DNA of 64,000 bases from Halopseudomonas nanhaiensis (GTDB lineage Bacteria > Pseudomonadota > Gammaproteobacteria > Pseudomonadales > Pseudomonadaceae), in NCBI RefSeq assembly GCF_020025155.1, contig NZ_CP073751.1, positions 2,545,167 to 2,609,166 of the forward strand, written 5' to 3'. Below are positions 56,096-64,000 of the stretch, piece by piece. Each line of letters starts with the position of its first letter. Position 1 is the stretch's first letter. A program made the translations under genes and the position numbers. The notes under the pieces were generated by a model, which ran no database searches, had not been told where the DNA came from, and saw only the letters and a program-made list of their open reading frames with translations.

Positions 56096-56109
56096 TTGAT
56101 CAGGATCAA
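56096..56109 (-). promoter_or_regulatory. ANR/FNR box upstream of ccoM
   Basis: A perfect TTGAT-CAGG-ATCAA. With the centre at -41.5 the -10 hexamer would fall at 56068-56073 (TACTCT on the minus strand, matching TAnnnT), a class II activator layout. It fits oxygen-limited induction of a high-affinity oxidase subunit. Confidence 0.85.
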
Positions 56110-56121
56110 TAATGCCGTGAA

Positions 56122-56304
56122 TCAGCGTTTGGGCTTTTTCTTTTTGCTGCGGTGCTTTTTTGCGGGTTTGGAACTGGAAAGCGGCAGGGCCTTCTCGAAC
56201 GCCGAGCGCACCCTGGCGAGGCGCGCTTCATTCAGCTCGTGCTGACGCGTCCGGCGCTCATGCTGAAGATCAATAATTGCGGGGGGTTGGGTCTGATCAG
56301 ACAT
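56122..56304 (-). CDS. small lysine-rich hypothetical protein
   Basis: 60 residues from the ATG at 56304 (GGAG nine bases ahead). One amphipathic helix (LQHERRTRQHELNEARLARVRSAFEKAL) is followed by a strongly basic tail rich in K and R. It may bind nucleic acid, but no family is recognised. Its stop is 13 bases from the ANR box. Confidence 0.55.
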   Translation of the reverse strand: MSDQTQPPAIIDLQHERRTRQHELNEARLARVRSAFEKALPLSSSKPAKKHRSKKKKPKR

Positions 56305-56345
56305 CGAGGCGCTCTCCAGGCTCACGCTACAAGCCTATCACCGGC

Positions 56346-56606
56346 TTAAACCTCGATGTCAACCAGCAGCCCCTTGGCCGGCATATCGGTAATCGTCTCA
56401 ACTGGAGTATCAGGCCCTACCAGCAAGCGACTGGCGCGTCGCCGCCGGCGTCGGTCAGGAAAGCGTCCACGGTCTCGACGGCGCCTTTCCACGGGCTCGG
56501 CAGCTGCCTCGTGTACTACTTCACTGCGCACGGTCGGCTGCACTTCGCGCGACCGTTTGATCGTGTCGTTTTGTGCACCAACGGGCGGTAGCCCCGGTAT
56601 CAGCAT
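56346..56606 (-). CDS. small arginine-rich hypothetical protein
   Basis: 86 residues. It starts MLIPGLPPVGAQND behind a GAGG site, has a central Arg-rich run (RRRRRDRGRF ... RRRRRRAS region) and ends in the ordered-looking VETITDMPAKGLLVDIEV. Divergent from rapA. The conserved-looking termini and good ribosome site argue that it is real; function unknown. Confidence 0.5.
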   Translation of the reverse strand: MLIPGLPPVGAQNDTIKRSREVQPTVRSEVVHEAAAEPVERRRRDRGRFPDRRRRRRASRLLVGPDTPVETITDMPAKGLLVDIEV

Positions 56607-56825
56607 GGTTGGCCTCGCTAGCCCGCTCTCGGGCAGCTCAGAATTCAGTCAATCGTCTAGACTGTATCGACTGTAAATCCGCGTTTTTTATCCCGCTATC
56701 TGTGAATTGCTTCACGAAGTGTCGACAAATACGCGATGAGACTGGTTTTCCGGCCGGAAGGTGGCGGTGGCCGGCACTGATCGATCGGTTTACCATACCG
56801 GCCTTTTCGAACATGGGAGCAGAGC

Positions 56826-59666
56826 ATGACCGTATTTACCCCGGGGCAACGCTGGGTGAGCGACAGCGAATCAGAACTGGGTCTGGGTACGGTGCTCTCG
56901 CAGGATGACCGCCTGGTCGTAATCCTGTTTCCGGCAAGTGGCGAGACCCGACACTACGCCGTCCGCAGCGCCCCACTGACTCGCGTGCGCTTCACGCCGG
57001 GTGACAATATCGCCCACCATGAGGGTTGGTCGCTGACGGTCAATGATGTCACCGAGCAGGGCGGGCTGCTGGTTTACCACGGGCATCGCGAAGACGGCAC
57101 ACCCGACAGCTTCGCCGAAACCATGCTGGACAACTTCATTCAGTTCCGGTTGGCCAGCGACCGGTTGTTTGCGAGCCAGATCGATCCGCAGGGCTGGTTC
57201 GGGTTGCGCTATGAAAGTCTGCGCCACTACGGACGCATCCAGCGTTCACCGTTGCTCGGCCTTGCCGGGGTCAGGACTCAACCTATAGCCCATCAGTTGC
57301 ACATCGCCCGTAGCGTGGCTGACCGAATAAATCCGCGGGTGCTGCTCGCCGACGAAGTCGGATTGGGTAAGACGATCGAGGCGGGTCTTGTCATACACCG
57401 CCAGCTGCAGACAGGGCGCGTCAAGCGCGTGCTGATTCTGGTGCCCGAGAATCTGCAGCATCAGTGGCTGGTCGAAATGCGTCGCCGCTTCAATCTGCGC
57501 TTTGCCCTGTTCAACCCGGAGCGCTGCGACGACGCCGAGTCGAACCCGTTCGAGGAGGAACAGCTGGCACTGGTCTCGCTAGACCTGTTGCTCGCCGACG
57601 ATGCCACCAGGCGCTACCTTCTGGAAAGCCAGTGGGACATGCTGGTGGTGGACGAAGCCCATCATCTGGTCTGGCACGAAGACGCTCCGAGCGCCGAATA
57701 CGCTCTGGTCGAGCAACTTGCGGCGAGCATCCCTGCAGTCCTGCTGCTGACCGCCACCCCGGAACAGTTGGGACAAGCGAGCCATTTCGCCCGCCTGCGC
57801 CTGCTCGACCCGGACCGCTTCCACGATCTCGATACCTTCCGCCGGGAATCCAGTCGCTACCAGCCGGTAGCCGATGCGGTACAGAGCCTGCTTGATGCCG
57901 ACCGGTTGAGTAGCGAGCAACGCGGCGTCATCCTCGAGTTTCTGGGGTCTCAGGCCGCGGCCCAGCTCGACCGATTCGTCGACGGCGGCATCGATGCAGA
58001 GCAGGCGCGAGATAGCCTGATTCGCCAACTATTGGACCGTCACGGCACCGGACGCGTGCTGTATCGCAACACCCGGGCGGCCATTGCCGGATTTCCGCAA
58101 AGGCAGCTCCACGCCCATCCACTGCCCTGCCCCGAGATATATGCCGACGTCGAAGGCCGGACAGCCTTGTACCCCGAGGTTGGTCTGCAGGACGAGTTCG
58201 AGCCGGTGGAAACCGCCTGGTGGCAGGAAGATCCGCGCGTCGACTGGTTGATCGACACGCTGAAGATGCTCAAGCGCAGCAAGATCCTGGTGATCTGCGC
58301 CCATGCCGAAACCGCGCTGGATCTGGAAGATGCCCTGCGCGTGCGCACCGGCATACCAGCTACCGTATTCCACGAAGGCATGAGCATAGTGGAGCGCGAT
58401 CGCGCCGCCGCCTTCTTTGCGGACGAAGAGTTTGGCGCGCAGGTGATGATCTGCTCCGAAATCGGCAGCGAGGGTCGCAATTTCCAGTTCGCTCATCATC
58501 TGGTGATGTTCGATCTGCCCACCCACCCGGACCTGCTTGAGCAACGCATCGGGCGTCTGGATCGGATAGGCCAGCGCGAGACCATCCAGCTGCATGTACC
58601 ATACCTTGAGGGGACCGCACAGGAGCGTCTTTTCCAGTGGTACCACGAAGCACTGAACGCGTTTCTGACGACATCGCCAACCGGCAATACATTGCAGCAC
58701 GAATTTGGCAGCGCCCTTCTCGACCAGCTCGACCATCCGCAGGAAGCTGGCTGGGCAGACCTGCTGGAGCAGGCTGACCAGCGTCGCCAGGCATTGGAAG
58801 AGGACCTGCACAACGGTCGTGACCGACTGCTCGAGCTGCACTCCCGTGGGACCGGCGATGCGCAGGAAATGATCGAGGCCATCGAGCGACAGGATCACGA
58901 TCCGCAACTGGCCATATATATGGAGAAGTTGTTCGACGTGTTCGGCATCGACAGCGAGGATCACTCCGACAACGCCCTCATCCTCCGCCCGGGCGAGCGG
59001 ATGCTCGACGCCGGATTCCCGCTGGGCGACGATGAAGGCGTTACCATCACCTACGACCGGCAAACCGCACTGAGCCGCGAAGACATGCAGTTTCTTACCT
59101 GGGAGCACCCCATGCTCCAAGGTGGGATGGACCTGGTGCTGTCTGGCAGCATGGGCAACAGTTCAGTCGCGCTGCTCAAGAACAAGGCCCTCAAGCCAGG
59201 TACGCTACTGCTCGAATGCCTCTTCGTCAGTGAAGCCATAGCGCCACGCGTGCTGCAGATGCAACGGTACCTGCCGCCTACGCCGATCCGCTGCCTGCTG
59301 GATGTCAGCGGCAACGACCTGGGGGCCAAGGTGAGTTTCGACACGCTGCAGGCCCAGCTCGAGGGGGTGCCCAAGCACCTCGCCAGCAAGATCGCCAAGA
59401 GCCAGCGCGACACGGTGGAGCAGCTTATCGACCGTGCCGAAGCGCTGGCGGACGTTCAGCATCGCGAATTGGTGGACGCCGCGACCGCGCGTTTTCATGC
59501 CGAACTGGATGAGGAGATCGAGCGCCTGAAGGCGCTGCGCGAAGTGAACCCGTCGGTTCGCGAGGACGAAATCACCGCGCTGCAGGCGCAGAAGCACAGC
59601 GGCGGCGAAGCCCTGCGCCAGGCAAAGGTACGCCTCGACGCCCTGCGGGTCCTGGTGGTGGGCTGA
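56826..59666 (+). CDS. rapA: RNA polymerase-associated ATPase RapA
   Basis: 946 residues. Tudor-like N-terminal domains ([43 protein letters not shown]) contact RNA polymerase. The Swi2/Snf2 motor has Walker [20 protein letters not shown] (VVDEAHHL), LLLTATP, and motif [11 protein letters not shown]. The C-terminal third includes the RapA-specific domains. It recycles stalled post-termination polymerase. Monocistronic; its stop is seven bases from that of the convergent acyltransferase. Confidence 0.97.
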   Translation: MTVFTPGQRWVSDSESELGLGTVLSQDDRLVVILFPASGETRHYAVRSAPLTRVRFTPGDNIAHHEGWSLTVNDVTEQGGLLVYHGHREDGTPDSFAETMLDNFIQFRLASDRLFASQIDPQGWFGLRYESLRHYGRIQRSPLLGLAGVRTQPIAHQLHIARSVADRINPRVLLADEVGLGKTIEAGLVIHRQLQTGRVKRVLILVPENLQHQWLVEMRRRFNLRFALFNPERCDDAESNPFEEEQLALVSLDLLLADDATRRYLLESQWDMLVVDEAHHLVWHEDAPSAEYALVEQLAASIPAVLLLTATPEQLGQASHFARLRLLDPDRFHDLDTFRRESSRYQPVADAVQSLLDADRLSSEQRGVILEFLGSQAAAQLDRFVDGGIDAEQARDSLIRQLLDRHGTGRVLYRNTRAAIAGFPQRQLHAHPLPCPEIYADVEGRTALYPEVGLQDEFEPVETAWWQEDPRVDWLIDTLKMLKRSKILVICAHAETALDLEDALRVRTGIPATVFHEGMSIVERDRAAAFFADEEFGAQVMICSEIGSEGRNFQFAHHLVMFDLPTHPDLLEQRIGRLDRIGQRETIQLHVPYLEGTAQERLFQWYHEALNAFLTTSPTGNTLQHEFGSALLDQLDHPQEAGWADLLEQADQRRQALEEDLHNGRDRLLELHSRGTGDAQEMIEAIERQDHDPQLAIYMEKLFDVFGIDSEDHSDNALILRPGERMLDAGFPLGDDEGVTITYDRQTALSREDMQFLTWEHPMLQGGMDLVLSGSMGNSSVALLKNKALKPGTLLLECLFVSEAIAPRVLQMQRYLPPTPIRCLLDVSGNDLGAKVSFDTLQAQLEGVPKHLASKIAKSQRDTVEQLIDRAEALADVQHRELVDAATARFHAELDEEIERLKALREVNPSVREDEITALQAQKHSGGEALRQAKVRLDALRVLVVG

Positions 59667-59672
59667 TCCGAC

Positions 59673-60626
59673 TCAGCGCGGCTTGCGCTTCCTGCGCCGC
59701 CGCTTCGGATAGGGACGCGCCTCGCCTTCCGGGCGCGTCTTGAAGCGGCGGTGGACCCACATGTACTGTTCCGGCTGCTGCAGTATCGCTTGCTCGACCC
59801 ACTGGTTGATTCGCAGTGCATCAGCCGTTTCATCACCGGACGGAAAGTTCTCCAGCGGTGCATGGATGGTCAGCTGATAACCCTGCGCGTTCGGTAGACG
59901 CGTCTGGGTGAAGGGAATAACCAGGGCCTTGCCCAGTCGCGCGAAGGTACTGGTAGCTGTCACCGTGGCGGCCTGCACCCCGAACAGCGGCACGAACACG
60001 CTGGCCTTGCGGCCGTAGTCCTGATCGGGCGCATACCAGATGGCACGCCCCGATCGCATGGACTTGAGCATGCTGCGCACGTCCTCTCTTTCCACAGCAA
60101 TGGCGTCGGCGTTGTGCCGCTCGCGGCCGCGACGCTGCACAAAGTCGAACGCGGCATTGCCGTGCTCGCGGTACATTCCGTCAATGGTCGCCTTCTGACC
60201 CAGCAAGGCTGCGCCGATTTCCAGCGTGGTGAAATGCATCGACATCAGCACCGCTCCGCGCCGGGCGGCAGAAGCCTGCTGCAGATGTTCGAGCCCTTCG
60301 ATATGAGCCAGGCGTGCCAACCGCTTGGGCGGCCACCACCAGGCCATGGCCATCTCGAACAGCGCGATGCCATTGGACTCAAAATTTTCCCGCAGCACCT
60401 GGGCGCGGCGCTCGTTCGACCATTGCGGAAAACACAACTGCAGATTGGTCTCGGCAATGTGCCTGCGCTCGGGCATGACGTGGTACATCGCTCGACCAAG
60501 CAGGCGCCCGACCGCGAGAATCGTCGGGTACGGCAACTGAATGCACAACCAGAGTAGACCCAGCCCGGCCCACATCGGCCAATTCCGCGGGTGAAGCATG
60601 GCAGCGCTGAAACCGGGGTGACTCAT
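59673..60626 (-). CDS. lpxL: LpxL/HtrB-family lipid A lauroyltransferase
   Basis: 317 residues from MSHPGFSAAMLHPRNWPMWAGLG; an ATG four codons earlier is possible. One N-terminal membrane helix comes first. The catalytic HX4E is in MHFTTLE near residue 132, followed by RERHNADAIAVEREDVRSML and WYAPDQDYG. The C-terminal tail is very basic. It adds a secondary acyl chain to lipid A. Which position and chain length cannot be told; a second paralogue probably exists elsewhere. Next to minC as in P. aeruginosa, where the neighbour is an htrB homologue. Confidence 0.9.
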   Translation of the reverse strand: MSHPGFSAAMLHPRNWPMWAGLGLLWLCIQLPYPTILAVGRLLGRAMYHVMPERRHIAETNLQLCFPQWSNERRAQVLRENFESNGIALFEMAMAWWWPPKRLARLAHIEGLEHLQQASAARRGAVLMSMHFTTLEIGAALLGQKATIDGMYREHGNAAFDFVQRRGRERHNADAIAVEREDVRSMLKSMRSGRAIWYAPDQDYGRKASVFVPLFGVQAATVTATSTFARLGKALVIPFTQTRLPNAQGYQLTIHAPLENFPSGDETADALRINQWVEQAILQQPEQYMWVHRRFKTRPEGEARPYPKRRRRKRKPR

Positions 60627-60676
60627 CCGACCGTCCATCGAGGCAAAAAACGCATTCTACCCAAGCCGGACGCGGC

Positions 60677-60705
60677 TTGCGATCAGCGTGGTCAATCTAT
60701 ATAAG
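60677..60705 (+). promoter_or_regulatory. sigma-70 promoter of minC
   Basis: -35 TTGCGA, 17-base spacer, -10 TATAAG. The predicted start is about 25 bases before the minC ATG at 60738. Confidence 0.6.
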
Positions 60706-60737
60706 TGTGCCCACAAACCGTGTTCCGTGGATGTGAC

Positions 60738-61490
60738 ATGACAGCTGATTCGAATCTTGACCTGCTCGATAACGAGCCCGTATTCCATCTCAAGGGCGGC
60801 ATGCTGACCATGACGCTTATAGAACTGGTACGCCAGGAACCGGAGCGCTTCGCCCGGCAGCTCGCGGAAAAGGTCGAACAGGCACCGAATTTCTTTCAGG
60901 ATACGCCAGTAGTGATCAGTCTCGACAAGCTCGGCGGTCAGCTTGACGGTCCTACCCTGGCGCATCTCCTGCGTATTTGTCGCGAAAGCGGTCTGCAACC
61001 GGTCGCCTTGCGCGGTGCGGAACACTTCCGCCCGCTGGCTCAGGAATCCGGCCTGGTGCTGATGCCTCCAGGTCGTGGACGCGAGAAGGCAGTGGAGATC
61101 GAGCCCGAGCCCAGGCCGGCAGCCAGGCGCGAAGCCGAGCCGCAGCAGTCGGCGACGGAAAGCCTGCCGGGTCGCATCATCACCCAGCCGGTTCGCTCCG
61201 GTCAGCAGGTCTACGCCCGCGGCGGCGACCTGGTCGTGCTCGCGCCGGTCAGCGCCGGTTCGGAACTTCTCGCAGACGGCAATATCCATGTCTACGGTCC
61301 GTTGCGGGGACGCGCCCTGGCGGGTGTCCGCGGCAACACCGAGGCGCGGATTTTCTGCCAGTCGCTGGAAGCCGAGCTGGTATCGATCGCGGGGCATTAC
61401 AAGGTCGCCGAGGATCTGCGACGCCAGCAATGGAAGACAGCCGTACAGATCGGGCTGGACGGCGACACCTTGAAGATAGTGCCCCTTTGA
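60738..61490 (+). CDS. minC: septum site-determining protein MinC
   Basis: 250 residues from MTADSNLDLLDNEPVFHLKGG. The N-terminal domain inhibits FtsZ. An Arg/Glu/Ala-rich linker (about residues 115-145) leads to the C-terminal beta-helix (RIITQPVRSGQQVYARGGDLVVLAPVSAGSELLADGNIHVYGPLRGRALAGV) that binds MinD. With MinD and MinE it places the septum at midcell. First gene of minCDE. Confidence 0.95.
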   Translation: MTADSNLDLLDNEPVFHLKGGMLTMTLIELVRQEPERFARQLAEKVEQAPNFFQDTPVVISLDKLGGQLDGPTLAHLLRICRESGLQPVALRGAEHFRPLAQESGLVLMPPGRGREKAVEIEPEPRPAARREAEPQQSATESLPGRIITQPVRSGQQVYARGGDLVVLAPVSAGSELLADGNIHVYGPLRGRALAGVRGNTEARIFCQSLEAELVSIAGHYKVAEDLRRQQWKTAVQIGLDGDTLKIVPL

Positions 61491-61637
61491 CTGATACTGT
61501 GCAGCCATTCGGGGGTGCCCGCTGTTCGTGGCCTATGGCCGTTTTCCAGGCCCTTCCCTACCCGTTCGCAGTGACGCGCTCGACGCTGCAATCCGGCGCG
61601 TCCTTACATCAATAACAACTCCGACAGGAAGATCATC

Positions 61638-62447
61638 TTGGCAAAAGTCATAGTCGTCACATCAGGCAAGGGCGGCGTGGGCAAGACCACCACCAGCGCC
61701 GCCATCGGCACCGGACTCGCGCTGCGCGGGTTCAAAACCGTGATCGTCGACTTTGACGTCGGCCTGCGTAACCTGGATCTGATCATGGGTTGCGAGCGTC
61801 GGGTCGTTTACGACTTCGTCAACCTCATCAATGGCGATTCGAACCTGAATCAGACGTTGATCAAGGACAAGCGGTCCGACAACCTGTTCATCCTTCCCGC
61901 CTCGCAGACCCGCGACAAGGATGCACTGACCCAGGACGGCGTGGAGCGCGTGCTCAACGAGTTGAAGGAAACCTTTGACTACATCGTCTGCGACTCTCCG
62001 GCGGGGATCGAGAAGGGTGCGCACCTGGCGATGTATTTTGCCGACGAGGCTGTGGTCGTCACCAATCCGGAAGTGTCCTCCGTACGTGACTCCGATCGCA
62101 TGCTCGGCTTGCTGGCGAGCAAGTCCCGCCGCGCCGAGTCCGGTGAGAAGATCAACGAGCACCTGCTGCTGACCCGTTACAACCCCGAGCGCGTAGAGAA
62201 CGGTGAAATGCTGTCTGTCAGCGACGTGGAAGACATCCTGTCCATTCCGCTGCTGGGCGTCATTCCCGAGTCGCAGGCCGTGCTCAAGGCATCGAACCAG
62301 GGAATCCCGGTCATCATGGACGACAAGAGCGACGCCGGTCAGGCATACAGCGACGCAGTCGATCGTCTGCTCGGAGAGGAGAAGCCCCACCGCTTCCTCG
62401 AAGCTCAGAAAAAGGGTCTGCTGCAACGCCTGTTCGGAGGCCGCTGA
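61638..62447 (+). CDS. minD: septum site-determining ATPase MinD
   Basis: 269 residues with a TTG start at 61638 (AGGAAG upstream). Deviant Walker [14 protein letters not shown] is at residues 9-21, followed by [15 protein letters not shown] and VCDSPAGIE. The C-terminal amphipathic membrane helix is [16 protein letters not shown]. It binds the membrane as an ATP dimer and recruits MinC; MinE releases it. The gap to minC is 147 bases. Its stop overlaps the minE start. Confidence 0.96.
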   Translation: MAKVIVVTSGKGGVGKTTTSAAIGTGLALRGFKTVIVDFDVGLRNLDLIMGCERRVVYDFVNLINGDSNLNQTLIKDKRSDNLFILPASQTRDKDALTQDGVERVLNELKETFDYIVCDSPAGIEKGAHLAMYFADEAVVVTNPEVSSVRDSDRMLGLLASKSRRAESGEKINEHLLLTRYNPERVENGEMLSVSDVEDILSIPLLGVIPESQAVLKASNQGIPVIMDDKSDAGQAYSDAVDRLLGEEKPHRFLEAQKKGLLQRLFGGR

Positions 62448-62707
62448 TGAGCTTCTTCGACTATTTTCGTGACCGGAAAAAAACCACGTCTCCTGCGTCG
62501 ATAGCCAAGGAACGTCTGCAGATAATCGTCGCGCACGAGCGTGGTCAACGTTCGCAACCCGACTACCTGCCGCAGTTGCAGCAGGAGATCATCGATGTGA
62601 TCAGCAAATACGTGAAGATCGACCGTGACCAGGTCCATGTCGCGCTCGACAATCAGGACGACTGTTCGGTGCTGGAGCTGAACATCACCCTACCGGAACG
62701 TACCTGA
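62447..62707 (+). CDS. minE: cell division topological specificity factor MinE
   Basis: 86 residues: [32 protein letters not shown] carries the membrane-binding and MinD-contact helix, and the rest is the dimerisation domain ([28 protein letters not shown]). It drives MinCD pole-to-pole oscillation. The start shares one base with the minD stop. Confidence 0.96.
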   Translation: MSFFDYFRDRKKTTSPASIAKERLQIIVAHERGQRSQPDYLPQLQQEIIDVISKYVKIDRDQVHVALDNQDDCSVLELNITLPERT

Positions 62708-62719
62708 GAGTACAGACGA

Positions 62720-62740
62720 TGCCGCCCGCCGCGGGCGGCA
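62720..62740. repeat. perfect palindrome after minE
   Basis: 10-bp arms TGCCGCCCGC / GCGGGCGGCA around a single C, 12 bases past the minE stop and 17 bases before the next ATG. There is no T-run, so it may be a weak terminator, an mRNA-stabilising hairpin or a protein site. Confidence 0.6.
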
Positions 62741-62756
62741 TACGGACCCTTACCCC

Positions 62757-63392
62757 ATGCCGCTGACTCATATCGGGATCGTCCACCACGACCCCACCTT
62801 CCTGATCGTCGACAAGCCCACCCTGTTGCTCTCCGTGCCCGGCCGCGCCGAGGACAACAAGGACTGTCTGATCACCCGGCTTCAGGAGAACGGCTATCCT
62901 GAAGCGCGGATCGTGCACCGGCTCGACTGGGAGACCTCAGGCCTGCTGGTGATTGCCCGCGACCCCGGCGCGCACCGCGAGCTGTCCCGCCAGTTTCATG
63001 ACCGTGAGACGGAAAAGACCTATGTCGCCCTGTGCTGGGGGCACCCCGCCGAGGATGCCGGTCACATTGATCTGCCGCTGCGCTATGATCCGCCCAACAA
63101 GCCGCGGCACATCGTCGACCATGAACTGGGCAAAGCCGCACAGACCTTCTGGCGGGTGACCGAACGGTACGAGCGCCATAGTCGTGTCGAGCTCACCCCG
63201 ATCACCGGGCGTTCCCATCAGCTGCGCGTGCATATGCTCTCGACCGGCCATCCGTTACTGGGAGATCGGCTGTACGCCGAGGGCGCGGCCCTGGAGGCTT
63301 GCCCCAGGCTGGCCCTGCACGCTGCCCGGCTGGGAATCAGGCACCCGTTGAGCGGTGAGAGACTGACGTTCGACAGCCCTGCTCCGTTCTGA
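62757..63392 (+). CDS. rluA: RluA-family pseudouridine synthase
   Basis: 211 residues. The catalytic motif [16 protein letters not shown] (Asp in HRLD) is near residue 50; [11 protein letters not shown] precedes it and [13 protein letters not shown] follows. RluA makes pseudouridine in 23S rRNA (position 746) and some tRNAs (position 32), but the short family cannot be resolved to exact target by eye. Between minE and apeB, as recalled for P. aeruginosa. Confidence 0.87.
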   Translation: MPLTHIGIVHHDPTFLIVDKPTLLLSVPGRAEDNKDCLITRLQENGYPEARIVHRLDWETSGLLVIARDPGAHRELSRQFHDRETEKTYVALCWGHPAEDAGHIDLPLRYDPPNKPRHIVDHELGKAAQTFWRVTERYERHSRVELTPITGRSHQLRVHMLSTGHPLLGDRLYAEGAALEACPRLALHAARLGIRHPLSGERLTFDSPAPF

Positions 63393-63415
63393 GCTGTCAC
63401 CATTCGAGGAATCGC

Positions 63416-64000
63416 ATGACACATACCGCAACCAATCAGGACCTGGCAGACTTCATACAGTCTTCGCCAACGCCCTTCCACGCCACCGCCAGCCTGGCAG
63501 CACGCCTCGCGCTGGCCGGCTTCGAGCAGCTCGACGAGCGGGAAGAGTGGGCTCTAGAGACAGGGGGGCGTTACTTCGTCAGCCGGAACAACTCATCGCT
63601 GATAGCGTTCACAATGGGCGATGCGGGCGCGCTGGAGCGCGGTATACGCATGATTGGCGCGCACACGGACAGCCCGTGTCTGCGGGTGAAACCGCAACCT
63701 GAAATCAATCAGCAGGGCCTGTGGCAGCTGGGAGTGGAAGTCTACGGTGGCGCGTTGCTTGCGCCCTGGTTCGACCGCGACCTGTCGCTTGCCGGCAGGG
63801 TAACCTTTCGCACAGCCGAAGGCGCATTGCACAGCGAGCTGGTCGACTTCAAGCGCCCGATTGCGGTGATTCCCAGCCTGGCGATACACCTGAACCGGGG
63901 CGTGAACGACAATCTGTGCATCAACCCGCAGACTCATCTGCCCCCCGTGCTGGCCATGGCACTGGATCCAAGCCGCGATCTGCGCGCGTTATTGCTCAGT
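63416..64000 (+). CDS. apeB: M18 family aminopeptidase (partial, 3' end outside window)
   Basis: 195 residues are visible, from [23 protein letters not shown], the family start with GAGGA five bases ahead. The metal-binding [14 protein letters not shown] is near residue 80, and [24 protein letters not shown] follows. It is a dinuclear zinc cytoplasmic aminopeptidase, DapE/PepA-like in action and usually preferring acidic N-termini. 23 bases after the rluA stop, so possibly one transcript. Confidence 0.93.
   Translation, partial: MTHTATNQDLADFIQSSPTPFHATASLAARLALAGFEQLDEREEWALETGGRYFVSRNNSSLIAFTMGDAGALERGIRMIGAHTDSPCLRVKPQPEINQQGLWQLGVEVYGGALLAPWFDRDLSLAGRVTFRTAEGALHSELVDFKRPIAVIPSLAIHLNRGVNDNLCINPQTHLPPVLAMALDPSRDLRALLLS

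Noticed and set aside
58029-59120. 363-residue leftward frame opposite rapA
   Set aside because: Shadow of the conserved RapA reading frame.

Overview
The window is high-GC, gene-dense chromosome of a Pseudomonadaceae member. Evidence: an AlgB/KinB pair, an AmrZ ribbon-helix-helix regulator, an AraC-type ArgR in front of aru genes, a polar-type flgBCDEFGHIJKL cluster with sigma-54 promoters, the block lpxL-like/minCDE/rluA-like/apeB, and csrA-lysC-alaS followed by aru genes. As I recall, the last two blocks are syntenic with P. aeruginosa. A complete Na+-pumping oxaloacetate decarboxylase (oadGAB) would fit a saline or marine lineage such as Halopseudomonas, but that placement is inference. 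I see no insertion sequence, prophage, CRISPR array or plasmid function.

Layout. 1-3.9 kb: a leftward operon cut by the window edge, with a BcsB-like periplasmic protein, a beta-barrel protein and a glycosyltransferase carrying an N-terminal MshEN (c-di-GMP-binding type) domain. 4.2-11.4 kb: a small exported protein, pirin, ybaB-recR with dnaX, an OafA-type acyltransferase, the SRP RNA gene and a DUF1328 membrane protein. 11.4-20.9 kb: a small exported protein, algB-kinB, an AEC permease, a CvrA-type antiporter and the copper unit copA-cueR. 20.9-36.5 kb: flagellar rod, hook and junction genes (two sigma-54 units), cheV-cheR, then flgA and a sigma-28 promoted flgM-flgN with flgZ. 36.5-44.2 kb: an MFS carrier, tRNA-Arg(CCT), amrZ, oadGAB, mgtE, tRNA-Arg(ACG), tRNA-Ser(GCT) and csrA. 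44.4-52.9 kb: lysC, alaS, aruG, aruF, aruC and argR. 53-56.6 kb: an SDR, a DTW-domain tRNA-modification enzyme, a radical SAM enzyme under a near-consensus LexA box, a 42-residue CcoM-like oxidase subunit under a perfect ANR box, and two small basic proteins. 56.8-64 kb: rapA, an LpxL-family acyltransferase, minC, minD, minE, an RluA-family synthase and the start of apeB.

How the genes fit together. Much of the window concerns the switch between motile and sessile life: flagellar assembly and chemotaxis, the PilZ protein FlgZ, anti-sigma FlgM, and the regulators AlgB/KinB, AmrZ and CsrA. The partial operon at the left edge looks like a c-di-GMP-responsive polysaccharide synthase and is the best candidate for a poorly described system. 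The other notable points are the SOS-linked radical SAM gene, the ANR-linked ccoM, and an arginine succinyltransferase cluster that stops after aruG, where aruD, aruB and aruE would be expected.

Limits: all family calls come from reading motifs and protein sequence by eye. No database search was run. Start sites were moved inward where a Shine-Dalgarno sequence or family N-terminus argued for it.
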